DNA from: Halarcobacter sp.
GTDB taxonomy: Bacteria; Campylobacterota; Campylobacteria; Campylobacterales; Arcobacteraceae
Length of the DNA stretch: 64,000 nt
Reading direction: 5' to 3'
Assembly (NCBI GenBank): GCA_030145305.1
Contig: JAQYVX010000008.1
Coordinates: 1 to 64,000, forward strand
The position numbers and the translations under genes are program-made. The notes under the pieces were generated by a model. The model was not told where the DNA came from. It did not search any database and worked only from the letters and a program-made list of their open reading frames with translations. Of the stretch, positions 42,231-51,572 are shown one piece after another. The first letter of the stretch is position 1. Each line of letters starts with the position of its first letter.

Positions 42231-43236
42231 AAAATCTTTAGGTCTTGATGATACAAAGGCTAATCGCAAACTAGCAGAAACAAAATTAATTCCAGAGATT
42301 CAATATAAGTTGAATACTGGAGAGTTCTTTAAAGATGACAATGTTAAAAAAGTACCAACAGTAAATGAGTTTTTTAAAGTATCATTTGAGATACATAAAA
42401 ATCATAGAAGAGCTTTAACTCAAAAAAATTATCTATTTGTTTATAAAAATCATATAAAGCCTTATTTAGGCAATAAAAAACTTGATGAGATAAAACCCTC
42501 ACAAATAGCTACTTGGCAAAATAAACTATTAGAAACGCTTTCAACAAAAAGTTTATCTATGGCAAGAGCTGTTTTAAATGTAGTCTTCAATGATGCAATA
42601 GCAGATGAGATAATTGTAAGGAATCCTTTAAAGGTAATTAAGAAACCTCATAATGTACCAACTAGGGAAATTAAACCATTTACAAAAGATGAAATGTTTA
42701 CTTTATTAGATAATGTCAATGAAAAAGTAAGATGTTATTTTGCTATAGGTTTTTTTACAGGAATGAGAACAGGAGAAATTTTAGCTTTAAAATGGTCTGA
42801 TATAGATTATGAAAATATGATTATTAAAGTTAGACGTGCAAGACGTCAAGGAATAGAATCTAAGCCTAAAACAAAATCAAGTATTAGAGATGTAGATATA
42901 CTTGATGTTTTAATTCCTTATTTGAAAAATCATTTAAAGTTTAAAATACCTGAGTGTGATTATCTTTTTACAAGTAATTTTAAAGAACCTTACAATGATA
43001 CAACGGGAGTATTTGCAAGATATTGGAAACCTTTATTTAAAAAGTTAAATATTGAATATAGAAATCCATATCAAATGAGACATACATTTGCAAGTATGAT
43101 GATAAGTAATGGAGAAGATATCTTATGGGTAAGTAATATGTTAGGTCATACAACATCAGCTATGACATTAACTAAATATGCAAAATATGTTGTAAACAAA
43201 GATAAGAAAAGAGGTACTTTTTTAACCGCTTCATAG
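42166..43236 (+). CDS. Phage-type tyrosine integrase
   Basis: 356 aa. Arm-binding AP2-like N-terminus (LWITFYHQSKRYRKSLG), SAM-like core-binding region (~62-160), then the catalytic domain with R201 (TGMRTGEILALKW), a lysine at ~235-237 (KPKTKSS), R305 in PYQMRHTFAS, H328 in MLGHTT and nucleophile Y338 (TLTKYAKY). There is no IntI-specific insertion before the second catalytic Arg, so it is not an integron integrase. The stop is followed at once by three arm-type repeats and, 88 bp on, the right 14-bp repeat. Confidence 0.92.
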   Translation: MKLINRKNKLWITFYHQSKRYRKSLGLDDTKANRKLAETKLIPEIQYKLNTGEFFKDDNVKKVPTVNEFFKVSFEIHKNHRRALTQKNYLFVYKNHIKPYLGNKKLDEIKPSQIATWQNKLLETLSTKSLSMARAVLNVVFNDAIADEIIVRNPLKVIKKPHNVPTREIKPFTKDEMFTLLDNVNEKVRCYFAIGFFTGMRTGEILALKWSDIDYENMIIKVRRARRQGIESKPKTKSSIRDVDILDVLIPYLKNHLKFKIPECDYLFTSNFKEPYNDTTGVFARYWKPLFKKLNIEYRNPYQMRHTFASMMISNGEDILWVSNMLGHTTSAMTLTKYAKYVVNKDKKRGTFLTAS

Positions 43237-43265
43237 TGGCACAAATAGACACAATTTTGGGCACA
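43235..43265 (+). promoter_or_regulatory. Arm-type integrase sites, right end
   Basis: Three direct copies of a GnCACA word (TGGCACA, TAGACACA, TGGGCACA) at 10-12-bp spacing, the first overlapping the integrase stop codon. Matches the pair at 34236-34254 in sequence and orientation. Confidence 0.5.
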
Positions 43266-43282
43266 CTATAAATAATAGATTG

Positions 43283-43312
43283 GTTAAAGCCCTTATATAC
43301 AAGGGTTTTAAC
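43283..43312 (+). terminator. Hairpin after integrase gene
   Basis: Twelve-pair stem (GTTAAAGCCCTT at 43283-43294 with 43301-43312, one G-T pair) and a 6-nt loop, 47 bp after the integrase stop. It is the likely terminator, though no long T-run follows. Confidence 0.55.
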
Positions 43313-43323
43313 TTGGTGTTATA

Positions 43324-43337
43324 TTAACTATTTATTA
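43324..43337 (+). repeat. Right 14-bp direct repeat (att core) of the 9.2-kb element
   Basis: TTAACTATTTATTA, identical to 34131-34144. Beyond it, 43338-43635 holds no recognisable gene; a 12-bp palindrome AATATCGATATT lies at 43521-43532. Confidence 0.6.
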
Positions 43338-43635
43338 GTAGCACATTATATAGAAGATAGCCTAAAAATCGACAAATAACATATACAAAAAATGTCGTAT
43401 ATTGAAACTGCAACAAACACCTCAAATAAGGTAATTGAAGAGAAATTAGTAAAAAACATTGTAATTTGAAATATTTTTTCAAGCAATTTTGATTTTTTAC
43501 TATAGTTTTTATGTATGTTTAATATCGATATTTAGATGATAATAGTACATTGTGTATGTATATTAGGCGATATCGTGATAAACCTGCAAAATGTTAATTT
43601 TATAGAGCTAATAAATATTGAATCAGAAGAAAATA

Positions 43636-44439
43636 TTATTCTCCTTTTAAACCCTTTCTCATTGCTTCAAGTACTTTATTATCAGCTTTAACACCAGTAA
43701 ATAGTTCAAAAGCTAATACACCTTGGTATAAAAGCATATCTTCACCATCTTTTATTTCTAGTCCTTTTTCTTTTGCTAGATTTAAAAAAGGTGTCATTCT
43801 TCCATATACACAATCAAAAGCAAATTTTGCATTTTTTAACACTTCATTTAAAATTTGTTCTGGGCAAGGTAGTAGTTCATCTTTTAATCCAGCGCTTGTT
43901 GAGTTTACGATTAAATCATACTCTTTTATTTCAAACTCTTCCCACGTACTTGCTTTTAGATTATGCTTTTTAAAAAATTCTAATTTTCCTTCGCTTCTAT
44001 TTAAAACAGTAACTTCAATATTACTTTGTTGAAGAGCCAAAGAGATTGCTTTTGCAGTTCCTCCTGCTCCTAAAAGTAGCACAGATTTAACATTACCAAA
44101 ACTTTCAATTGCATGTAAAAATCCAGGAGCATCTGTATTATAAGCTATTGTTTTTCCATTTTTATTTATATAAGTATTAACAGCTTTTATTTCATTTGCT
44201 AAACCTCTTACTTCATCTGCATTTTTATATGCAAACTCTTTGTGTGGAACTGTTATATTAGCACCTTTATAATTGTTCTGTAAAAAAACATCTTTTATTG
44301 TATTTCCATCTTCTAGTAAGTGTTTTTTATAGATGCCGTTATATTTTAGGTTTTCAAATCCTGCATTATGCATTTGAGGGGATTTTGAGTGTTCTACTGG
44401 GTTTCCAAAAATTACAAATTCTTCTTTTTTATTTGACAT
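43636..44439 (-). CDS. aroE: Shikimate dehydrogenase
   Basis: NADPH-dependent reduction of 3-dehydroshikimate to shikimate. Substrate motif HSKSPQMHN near residue 17, catalytic lysine in NITVPHKE, NTYI and NTDAPGF, then the nucleotide-binding LLLGAGGTAKA and NRSEGKLEF. 267 aa is standard. It marks the return to conserved chromosome right of the element; the preceding 300 bp downstream of it are gene-free. Confidence 0.95.
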   Translation of the reverse strand: MSNKKEEFVIFGNPVEHSKSPQMHNAGFENLKYNGIYKKHLLEDGNTIKDVFLQNNYKGANITVPHKEFAYKNADEVRGLANEIKAVNTYINKNGKTIAYNTDAPGFLHAIESFGNVKSVLLLGAGGTAKAISLALQQSNIEVTVLNRSEGKLEFFKKHNLKASTWEEFEIKEYDLIVNSTSAGLKDELLPCPEQILNEVLKNAKFAFDCVYGRMTPFLNLAKEKGLEIKDGEDMLLYQGVLAFELFTGVKADNKVLEAMRKGLKGE

Positions 44440-44565
44440 TTTTATCCTTTAAAGTGGGCAATTTTATCACAAAATTCAATAATAAGAAATAAAAGTTTAA
44501 TTCTTTATGAGTAGAATTACATTACAAATAAATATTAATTGATTAGATAAGAAGAGGAATAGAAG

Positions 44566-45237
44566 ATGAATAATATATTTTATACTTTTACAAACACACA
44601 AGATGGAAACTTAGCTTATCATGTAAATGATGTAGAAAAAAATGTTGATAAAAATAGAGAAAAACTAGCTTTAAAACATGGTTTTGATTTAGATAACTTA
44701 ATATATATGAATCAAGTACATGGAAATAATGTTGAAATAGTGAAAAAAGATAGTCCAAGATTAATTGATAATTGTGATGGAATTATTACAAATGAAAAAA
44801 ATCTAGCACTTATGGTTATGGTTGCTGATTGTATACCAATTATTTTTATTGATAAAATTAATGGAGTAATAGCAGCTGTTCATGCTGGAAGAAACTCTAC
44901 TTTTCTAAAAATTGCACAAGTTACTCTAAATAAGATGATAGAAGAATTTTCTTGTGAAGTGAAAAATATAGAAGTTATTTTAGGTCCTTCTATTCAAGAA
45001 TGTTGTTATGAAGTTAGTTTTGAGTTAGTTGATATTGTAAAAAAATCATTTGGAAAGGAGTTTGTAAATGGAAGATTTATTGACTTACAAGGCATAAATA
45101 AAATGCTTTTAAAAGAGCTAGGAATTACAAATATAACTATATCTAATACTTGTACAAAGTGCTCAAAAGAAGCATATTTTTCTTATAGAGCAGATAAAAA
45201 CTGTGGCAGATTTGTAGGATTAGTATATATAATATAG
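44566..45237 (+). CDS. pgeF: Multicopper/laccase-domain purine nucleoside phosphorylase (PgeF family)
   Basis: 223 aa of the YfiH/PgeF (DUF152) family. The metal/active-site triad is visible: H in QVHGNNVE, C in VADCIPI, H in VHAGRNS. Other motifs are LGPSIQECCYEV and C-terminal SYRADKNCGRFVG. Members act on purine nucleosides and have been linked to peptidoglycan fidelity; the older polyphenol-oxidase label is unreliable. ATG 44566 with GAGGAA upstream. Confidence 0.88.
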   Translation: MNNIFYTFTNTQDGNLAYHVNDVEKNVDKNREKLALKHGFDLDNLIYMNQVHGNNVEIVKKDSPRLIDNCDGIITNEKNLALMVMVADCIPIIFIDKINGVIAAVHAGRNSTFLKIAQVTLNKMIEEFSCEVKNIEVILGPSIQECCYEVSFELVDIVKKSFGKEFVNGRFIDLQGINKMLLKELGITNITISNTCTKCSKEAYFSYRADKNCGRFVGLVYII

Positions 45238-45385
45238 ATATTATGTAAGAGTTATGTAATTATCATACTAAAATCACACTTCTTAAACTTAAATAAAAAT
45301 TTATAAGAAGAAGTTATCATTTTTTCACCTTTTGTAAGTTTCGATTGGTTACAATTTCGAGACAATTATGAAAAAGGAAAAGTGA

Positions 45386-46642
45386 ATGAGTAAACCTGTT
45401 ACAAAAGAAGAAGCATTAAATTATCATGAATTTCCTAGTCCGGGGAAATTAGCTACACAAACAACTACTAACTTAGATACACAAAAAGATTTATCTTTAG
45501 CATATACTCCAGGAGTTGCATTTCCTTGTTTGGAAATTGAAGCAAATCCTGAAGCTGCTTATAAATATACTACAAAAAGAAATCTTGTTGCTGTAATTAC
45601 AAATGGAACTGCTGTTTTAGGTCTTGGGAATATTGGTGCAATGGCGGCTAAACCTGTTATGGAAGGAAAATGTGTATTATTTAAGAAGTTTTCAGCTGTT
45701 GATTCTTTTGATATTGAAATTGATGAAGAAGATGCAGATAAATTTGTTGAAGTAGTAAAAGCAATTTCTCCTACATTTGGTGGAATTAATTTAGAAGATA
45801 TTGGTTCTCCTGCATGTTTTGAAATTGAAAGAAGACTTATTGCTGAATTAGATATTCCTGTTATGCATGATGATCAACATGGTACGGCTATTATTACAAG
45901 TGCTGGATTGATAAATGCGAGTGATATTATAGGAAAGAAATTAGAAGATTTAAAAGTTGTTGTTGTAGGCGCTGGGGCTGCGGCAATTTCATGTTCAAGA
46001 ATGTATAAAGCTATAGGTGTTAAGAATTTGATTATGTGTGACTCTAAAGGTGTTATACATGATGGAAGAGACGATTTAAATAAATATAAAAAAGAATTTT
46101 CAATTAGTGAGAGTATGAGTAAACTTGATGCATTTAGGGATGCTGATGTTGTTTTAGGGCTATCTCGTCCTGGAACTTTTACTCAAGAGCATATTGCTGT
46201 TATGGCTGATGAACCTATTGTATTTTGTTTATCTAATCCAACTCCTGAATTATATCCTGAAGAAGTATTTGCTATTAGAGATAAAGCAATTGTAGGAACA
46301 GGAAGAAGTGATTTCCCTAACCAAGTAAATAATGTAATTGGTTTCCCTTTTATTTTTAGAGGTGCCTTAGATGTTCAAGCTAAAAAAATCAATATGGCAA
46401 TGAAAAAAGCAGCTGCTTATGCTATTGCAGATTTAGCTAAAAAACCAGTTCCTCAAAATGTAAAAGATATTTTTGGAAACTTATCTTACTCAAAAGAGTA
46501 TATTATTCCAACAGTATTTGACAAAAGATTAATAGTTGAAGTTTCAAGTGCTGTTGCACAAGCTGCTATTGATTCTTCTGTTTCAAGAATAAAAGATTTT
46601 GATATAGAAGCTTATAAAGAAAAGTTATCTAAAATGATTTAA
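45386..46642 (+). CDS. maeB: Malic enzyme (malate dehydrogenase, decarboxylating)
   Basis: Oxidative decarboxylation of malate to pyruvate with NAD(P)+. 418 aa, the short bacterial form without a phosphotransacetylase tail. Motifs: AYTPGVAFPC with the catalytic tyrosine, TNGTAVLGLGNIGAMAAKPV, the metal-binding DDQHGTAII, a dinucleotide fold VVVGAGAAAISC, and SNPTPELYPEE. AAGGA lies 8 bp before ATG 45386. Cofactor preference is not decided by sequence alone. Confidence 0.92.
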   Translation: MSKPVTKEEALNYHEFPSPGKLATQTTTNLDTQKDLSLAYTPGVAFPCLEIEANPEAAYKYTTKRNLVAVITNGTAVLGLGNIGAMAAKPVMEGKCVLFKKFSAVDSFDIEIDEEDADKFVEVVKAISPTFGGINLEDIGSPACFEIERRLIAELDIPVMHDDQHGTAIITSAGLINASDIIGKKLEDLKVVVVGAGAAAISCSRMYKAIGVKNLIMCDSKGVIHDGRDDLNKYKKEFSISESMSKLDAFRDADVVLGLSRPGTFTQEHIAVMADEPIVFCLSNPTPELYPEEVFAIRDKAIVGTGRSDFPNQVNNVIGFPFIFRGALDVQAKKINMAMKKAAAYAIADLAKKPVPQNVKDIFGNLSYSKEYIIPTVFDKRLIVEVSSAVAQAAIDSSVSRIKDFDIEAYKEKLSKMI

Positions 46643-46702
46643 ATGTAATTCATGGTATTATCTCATTCTTAAATGAAATAATACCTAGGATTAATAGAAA
46701 AA

Positions 46703-47536
46703 ATGAAAGAATATATACTTCTAATCGATACAATCGATGCAAAAGGGCTTGTTTATAACATCTCAAAAGTCCTTTTTGCAAACAACTTAAATATAGAAAA
46801 AAATGCTGAATACGTAGAAAAAGAATCTAATAAATTTTTTATGAGAACTGTAATCTCTGGAGATGTAAACTATTCAATGCTTCAAAAAGAATTAACTGAA
46901 GTTTTACCAATTAACGCAACTATAAAACTAACCCCAAAAGCAAAAAAAGACATCGTAATACTTGCAACTAAAGAATCACATGTTTTAGGTGATTTATTAA
47001 TTAGATATATTGATGGCGAGTTAAACGCAAATATAAAAGCTGTAATTGCAAATCATGACTATTTAAGAGATTTAGTAGAGAGTTTTAATATTCCTTTCCA
47101 TTGCATTAGTGCAGAAGATATGGAAAGAGAAAGACACGAAGAACTTGTTATTGATCAAATAAAAGAGTACGACCCTGAACTAATTGTTTTAGCAAAATAT
47201 ATGAGAATATTAACCCCAGCTTTTGTGGATACTTTTCCAAAACAAGTATTAAATATTCATCATTCATTTTTACCATCATTTATAGGAGCTAATCCTTATA
47301 AACAAGCTCACCATAGAGGGGTAAAGATTATTGGAGCAACTGCTCATTATGTTACAAGTGATTTAGATGAAGGTCCAATTATTGACCAAGGCGTAGTAAG
47401 AGTTGACCATAGCTTTACTTGGCAAGATATGAGAAGATCAGGAAGAAATGTAGAAAAAGTTGTTTTATCAAATGCTTTACAATTATTACTTGATGATAGA
47501 GTATTTGTATATGATAATAAAACGGTAATTCTATAA
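46703..47536 (+). CDS. purU: Formyltetrahydrofolate deformylase
   Basis: Releases formate from 10-formyl-THF. N-terminal ACT domain (~1-85) followed by a formyltransferase-fold domain with the catalytic Asn-His-Asp set: NIHHSFLPSF and DLDEGPIIDQ. 277 aa is normal. The stop overlaps the trmL start (TAATG), so the two are translationally coupled. Confidence 0.93.
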   Translation: MKEYILLIDTIDAKGLVYNISKVLFANNLNIEKNAEYVEKESNKFFMRTVISGDVNYSMLQKELTEVLPINATIKLTPKAKKDIVILATKESHVLGDLLIRYIDGELNANIKAVIANHDYLRDLVESFNIPFHCISAEDMERERHEELVIDQIKEYDPELIVLAKYMRILTPAFVDTFPKQVLNIHHSFLPSFIGANPYKQAHHRGVKIIGATAHYVTSDLDEGPIIDQGVVRVDHSFTWQDMRRSGRNVEKVVLSNALQLLLDDRVFVYDNKTVIL

Positions 47537-48000
47537 TGTTTAATATAGTTTTATTAGAGCCTAGAATTCCTGGAAATGTAGGAACTATTGGGCGTTTAGC
47601 TTTTGCTTTAGATTGTACTTTACATTTAATCAAACCTTATGGTTTTGGTGAAATAAATGAAAAGCAAGTAAAAAGAGCAGGGCTTGATTATTGGCATGAT
47701 TTAGATGTAAGAGAGTATGAAAATATAGAGGATTTTTGGTCAAAAAATCCATTTAACAAAAGACATTTTTTTGCTACAACTAAAACTAAACAGGTTTACT
47801 TTGAAGCAAAATATGAAGTAGGTGATTATTTTTATTTTGGAAGAGAAGATGCAGGTTTACCAGAAAATTTACTTTCTTTAAATAAAGAGGGCTGTGTTAC
47901 TATTCCCATGACAAATGAAGCAAGAAGTTTAAATATTGCAAACTCAGTATCAATAGTAGCTTACGAAGCTTTGAGGCAAAATTTTAAAGAGTTTAAGTAA
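47536..48000 (+). CDS. trmL: tRNA (cytidine(34)-2'-O)-methyltransferase
   Basis: SPOUT-class 2'-O-methylation of wobble nucleotide 34 in tRNA-Leu. 154 aa with the trefoil-knot motifs: NIVLLEPRIPGNVGTIGR, FGREDAGLPENLL and IPMTNEARSLNIANSVSI. The stop lies inside a strong terminator hairpin at 47986-48010. Confidence 0.93.
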   Translation: MFNIVLLEPRIPGNVGTIGRLAFALDCTLHLIKPYGFGEINEKQVKRAGLDYWHDLDVREYENIEDFWSKNPFNKRHFFATTKTKQVYFEAKYEVGDYFYFGREDAGLPENLLSLNKEGCVTIPMTNEARSLNIANSVSIVAYEALRQNFKEFK

Positions 48001-48010
48001 ACTCTTTTTT
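47986..48010 (+). terminator. Terminator after trmL
   Basis: Perfect 10-bp stem AAAGAGTTTA (47986-47995) with its complement at 47998-48007, 2-nt loop, followed by a T-run to 48010. It also covers the 3' end of the convergent coiled-coil gene at 47993-48226. Confidence 0.75.
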
Positions 48011-48226
48011 TGCTTTTTTTAATAGTTTTTTCACAGCATTTAATTTATCTTCTAGTTCATTTCTTTCTTTATGATTAGAACTATGTTTAATTTCCTTTTT
48101 AATCTTCTCTTGTTTTAATAAGAGTTTTTCTATTAATTCCTCTATTTCTTTGGTTTTCTCTTTTATATTTTTATCGTCCAAGCTTAAAAAACTTTCAAGA
48201 GTTGATACAAATTTAGATAATTTCAT
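47993..48226 (-). CDS. Small coiled-coil protein
   Basis: 77 aa, almost entirely a charged coiled coil (KEIEELIEKLLLKQEKIKKEIK...ELEDKLNAVKKLLKKAKKE). Its start lies inside the last codons of the Na/Pi cotransporter gene (14-bp overlap, same strand), which argues that it is real and coupled. No family recognised. Confidence 0.55.
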   Translation of the reverse strand: MKLSKFVSTLESFLSLDDKNIKEKTKEIEELIEKLLLKQEKIKKEIKHSSNHKERNELEDKLNAVKKLLKKAKKEFT

Positions 48227-49973
48227 TATTTTCTTCTCCTAATGATCTTAATATTTGGTCATCAACAAAAATTATATTTGCAACTTTTAAAAGTTTTTTG
48301 CAAATATATATAACAGAAGATGAGTCATTTATAAGGGATGTTCCCATTTTAGCAGTAATATTGTCACTTCTAATTAATTCGTCAATTTTTTTATTTATTA
48401 GAATATCTAACTCTTCTAAATTGTCTTTATAAGATTGTATTAACGCTGATGCTTCAATATCATCGAGCTCTTTTAATTGATTTACTTTAAATATATATGA
48501 AACTAACTCTTTTTTTAGATTTTGATACTCTATTTTTATATATTCATTTTTACTATTTAAAAAAATATTCATATTTCTTTGAATATCTCTTGTATCTTTT
48601 AGAATCTTTATTATTATATTAGAAGAACTTTTTAATTGTGAGACATAATACATTTGATTTGCATTCATGTTTTTTTGAGCATCTAAAGCATAATCGATAA
48701 TTTGACTATAAAGAGATTTTAAATTATTTTGATAAATTTCATTTATATTTATGTCTATTTTAGAAGGATTTGCCAAAACTTTTTCAATATCTTTTTCTTC
48801 TTTTAAATTTGAGGTATGAATACCTAAAGCATGAAGTATAGATTTTTGAGCATCATCATATAAATGAATTATTTCTTTTTGAATTGACAACATGGCATTA
48901 TAAGGAATTTTCATATTTGATTCATCTAAGTAGATTGGTTTAGAGGCTTTATTTGCTTTTGAAACAATCATTTTTTTTGATAAGTCAACAATTTTTGAAA
49001 TAAAAGGAAAAAGTAAAATTACTCCTATTAGATTAAAAATAGTATGAAATAATGCAAGTTTCATAGCATAGTTATTTTCTGATATTGAAAGAAATGGAGA
49101 TAATATATCTACAAAATCTATTAAGACATTTATTAAAGCAAGAGCAATTAAAGCTGTAATTATATTAAAAATAAAATGGGCAAAAGCTAATCTTTTTCCA
49201 TTTGTATTTGAATTTAAAGCTCCAATAACAGAAGTCACAGTTGTCCCTACATTAGCTCCAATTGCTAAAGCAATAGCATCCACATAAATAATACTTCCTG
49301 ATAGAAGAGCTGTGATTATTATGGCCATTGTAGCCCCACTTGATTGTATTACAACTGTAGCAATTGCACCAATTAATATGTAGACTAAAATCCCCGAAAT
49401 CCCACCAATAGAGTATGAAGCTAAATCAATAGAGTCTTTTAAAGTTTCAAACCCTTCTTTCATATATGAGATTCCTAAAAATATAAAACCAAGTCCTAAT
49501 AAAACATTTCCAAGTCCTATAAAAGTATTGTTTTTTGAAAATCTAAATATTACACCAAATATAATCATAGGCATGGCAAAAAGAGAAATTTTTAAATCAA
49601 GTCCAAAAGAGGAAACTATCCAAGCTGTTGTTGTACTTCCTAGGTTTGCCCCAAAAATAATAGCAACACCTTTTGCTAAAGATATAAGCTCAATACTTAA
49701 AAATGATATGACAATTACAGAAATTAAAGAAGAACTTTGTACCATAGTTGTTGAAATAAAGCCTGTTATTACTGACTTAAAATTTGTCGAAGTTATTTTT
49801 TCTAAAATTTTCTCTAATACTCCATCGGAAAAGAATTTAAACCCACTTTCCATAAAATGCATTCCAATTAGAAAAATAGCAATTCCTGCAAAAATTATCT
49901 TTATATTTTCTACTGAAATTACGTAAAATGCAAAAATTAGAAGTAAAAGAAAGATTAAATAGTTTTTGAACAA
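48213..49973 (-). CDS. Na+/phosphate cotransporter with C-terminal PhoU-like domain
   Basis: 586 aa of the NptA/YjbB family. Two inverted membrane repeats with QSS motifs (TMVQSSSLISVIV and VVIQSSGATMAII) and GANLGSTTTAW/GANVGTTVTSV, eight or so membrane segments, then a ~230-residue helical PhoU-like tail. Likely sodium-driven phosphate export or import in the inner membrane. It is followed by an overlapping small coiled-coil gene. Confidence 0.88.
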   Translation of the reverse strand: MFKNYLIFLLLLIFAFYVISVENIKIIFAGIAIFLIGMHFMESGFKFFSDGVLEKILEKITSTNFKSVITGFISTTMVQSSSLISVIVISFLSIELISLAKGVAIIFGANLGSTTTAWIVSSFGLDLKISLFAMPMIIFGVIFRFSKNNTFIGLGNVLLGLGFIFLGISYMKEGFETLKDSIDLASYSIGGISGILVYILIGAIATVVIQSSGATMAIIITALLSGSIIYVDAIALAIGANVGTTVTSVIGALNSNTNGKRLAFAHFIFNIITALIALALINVLIDFVDILSPFLSISENNYAMKLALFHTIFNLIGVILLFPFISKIVDLSKKMIVSKANKASKPIYLDESNMKIPYNAMLSIQKEIIHLYDDAQKSILHALGIHTSNLKEEKDIEKVLANPSKIDININEIYQNNLKSLYSQIIDYALDAQKNMNANQMYYVSQLKSSSNIIIKILKDTRDIQRNMNIFLNSKNEYIKIEYQNLKKELVSYIFKVNQLKELDDIEASALIQSYKDNLEELDILINKKIDELIRSDNITAKMGTSLINDSSSVIYICKKLLKVANIIFVDDQILRSLGEENNEII

Positions 49974-50063
49974 GTTTTCCCCTTAAATAATCATCAAGTT
50001 TAATTAACATTATTTTAACGATTAGATATTATACTATTATAAAAATTATTATTTGGAGACTTA

Positions 50064-50723
50064 TTGTATAAATTATTGATTTTAGAAGATGATGAGCTTT
50101 TTTTAGAAACATTAGAAGATTTTTTAAGTGATGAAGGTTTTATTATTCAAACAGCTGTTAATGGTGAAGAGGTAATTACCCTTTGTTATGAAAATTCTTA
50201 TGACTTATACCTTTTTGATATAAATGTTCCAAAAATAAATGGAATTGATTTATTGCAAGAATTGCGTAAAAACAATGATACAACTCCAGCTATTTATTTA
50301 ACTTCATATAAAGATAAAGAAATGCTAAGCCAAGGATTTTTAAGTGGTTGTGATGATTATTTAAAAAAACCAGTTGATTTAGATGAATTACTTTTAAGAA
50401 TACAGTCAGTATTAAAAAGAAGTGGAAAATCTTTTGATAAAATACTTTTAACAAAAGAACTCTCTTTTGAACCTAATTCTAGGCGTGTTTTAAAAGATGG
50501 CATTGATTTACCAATGCCTAGTAAAGTTATAGATTTATTAGAACTTTTTTTAGAAAGAAAAAATACAATAATTACAAAAGAAGTGATTATTAAAAAACTT
50601 TGGAATTATGATGAAGATTATAGTGAAGGGTCTATTAGAGTTTATATAAATAATTTAAAACATCTTATTGGAAAAGAAAAAATTAAAAATATAAAAGGTA
50701 TTGGATACAAATTTGAATTATAA
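50064..50723 (+). CDS. OmpR-family response regulator
   Basis: 219 aa, TTG start at 50064 with TTGGAG upstream. Receiver domain (LEDDELFLE acidic pair, phospho-acceptor in LFDINVP, T in YLTSYK, K in LKKPVD), then an OmpR-type winged helix (SRRVLKDGIDLPMPSKVIDLLELF, SIRVYINNLKHLIG, IKGIGYKF). It overlaps the histidine kinase gene by 23 bp. The tandem repeats upstream of the TonB receptor at 51573-51592 are its likely target. Confidence 0.92.
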   Translation: MYKLLILEDDELFLETLEDFLSDEGFIIQTAVNGEEVITLCYENSYDLYLFDINVPKINGIDLLQELRKNNDTTPAIYLTSYKDKEMLSQGFLSGCDDYLKKPVDLDELLLRIQSVLKRSGKSFDKILLTKELSFEPNSRRVLKDGIDLPMPSKVIDLLELFLERKNTIITKEVIIKKLWNYDEDYSEGSIRVYINNLKHLIGKEKIKNIKGIGYKFEL

Positions 50724-51564
50724 AAAAAGAAATTTTATTATTACAAACTCCATAATAATCGCATTTGTATTACTTCTATCTTTGATATTAAACTTCTATT
50801 TATGCACTTTACTTGGCTTTAATCATGACACTTATGTGTTAATAACAGTTACTGTTCTTGTTTTTGGAATAGGTTTATATTTAGTTTTAAGTAAAACTAT
50901 TTTTGAACCACTTTTTAAAAGTGATGAGAATTTGCAAAAAGCTGTAAAAGAGACTTTGCATGAACTTAATATTCCTATTTCCACTATTAAATTAAATACC
51001 CAAATGCTTGAAAAAAAATTGACTGGTCAAAAAGAATTAAAAAGATTAAATCGCATAAAACTAGCTTCAAATAATCTTTTAAAACTTTATGAAGATATGG
51101 AGTATCAAATCAAAAAAGAGCTTGATAAAATAGATATTACAAAGTTTTATTTAGAAGATGTTATTTTAAAAAGTTTAGATAAGTTTGATGACTTGAAAAA
51201 AGATATTGATATTCAAGTTAATATTGAAAATATAGAAATAAAAAGTGATGTTAATGGTTTTGAAAAAATGATTGATAATCTTATCTCAAATGCTTTAAAA
51301 TACAATATTAAAGAAAAAGGACTTATCAAAATAGAGTATAAAAATAAGACTCTTTCAATCTTTAATACGGGAAAAGAAATTGATACAAAAAATCTTTTTA
51401 TAATATTTGAGAAACACTTTCAAGAAGATTCTTCAACCGACGGCTTTGGTTTAGGTTTAAATATAGTAAAAGACTTTTGTGATAAAAATAAAATCACTAT
51501 TAAAATAGTACCAAGTAAAAATGGAAATTCTTTTATTCTAAATTTAAAAAATATAATTATCTGA
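50701..51564 (+). CDS. Sensor histidine kinase
   Basis: 287 aa; the start is either TTG 50701 or TTG 50713, neither perfectly spaced from AAAAGG. Two transmembrane segments (~14-35 and ~39-60) with almost no periplasmic loop, so the signal is probably intramembrane or cytoplasmic. HisKA with H in ETLHELNIPIST, HATPase with NLISNALKYN, DTKNLFIIFEKHF and FGLGLNIV. Partner of the overlapping response regulator, placed directly before a TonB-receptor operon. Confidence 0.88.
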   Translation: MDTNLNYKKRNFIITNSIIIAFVLLLSLILNFYLCTLLGFNHDTYVLITVTVLVFGIGLYLVLSKTIFEPLFKSDENLQKAVKETLHELNIPISTIKLNTQMLEKKLTGQKELKRLNRIKLASNNLLKLYEDMEYQIKKELDKIDITKFYLEDVILKSLDKFDDLKKDIDIQVNIENIEIKSDVNGFEKMIDNLISNALKYNIKEKGLIKIEYKNKTLSIFNTGKEIDTKNLFIIFEKHFQEDSSTDGFGLGLNIVKDFCDKNKITIKIVPSKNGNSFILNLKNIII

Positions 51565-51572
51565 CAAAAACT

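Larger units (their letters stand above)
34131..43337 (+). mobile_element. 9.2-kb integrative element with Rep, HTH and tyrosine integrase
   Basis: Bounded by identical 14-bp repeats (34131-34144 and 43324-43337). Just inside each end are direct repeats of a G(n)CACA motif at 11-12-bp spacing (TAGTCACA 34236-34243 and TGGGCACA 34247-34254; TGGCACA 43237-43243, TAGACACA 43246-43253, TGGGCACA 43258-43265), typical of integrase arm sites. Contents left to right: YobI-like NTPase (minus), 366-aa unknown, 85-aa protein, Rep_trans-type initiator, HTH, integrase. No capsid or conjugation genes, so an integrative mobilizable or satellite-type element is the best description. Confidence 0.65.

Noticed and set aside
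42166-43236. Integron integrase IntI
   Set aside because: The protein has an ordinary phage-type integrase layout with no IntI-specific insertion, so it cannot be assumed to act on the attC-like sites.
43392-43469. 25-codon + strand ORF beginning MSYIETATNTSNK
   Set aside because: No ribosome-binding site and no family match; indistinguishable from chance in AT-rich sequence.
43338-43610. A third attC-like structure on the right flank of the element (GCCTAA near 43364 with TTAGGC near 43565, and GAAGATAGCC shared with site 1)
   Set aside because: The arms are ~200 bp apart and the end boxes do not fit RYYYAAC/GTTRRRY, so it is too long and too weak to call.
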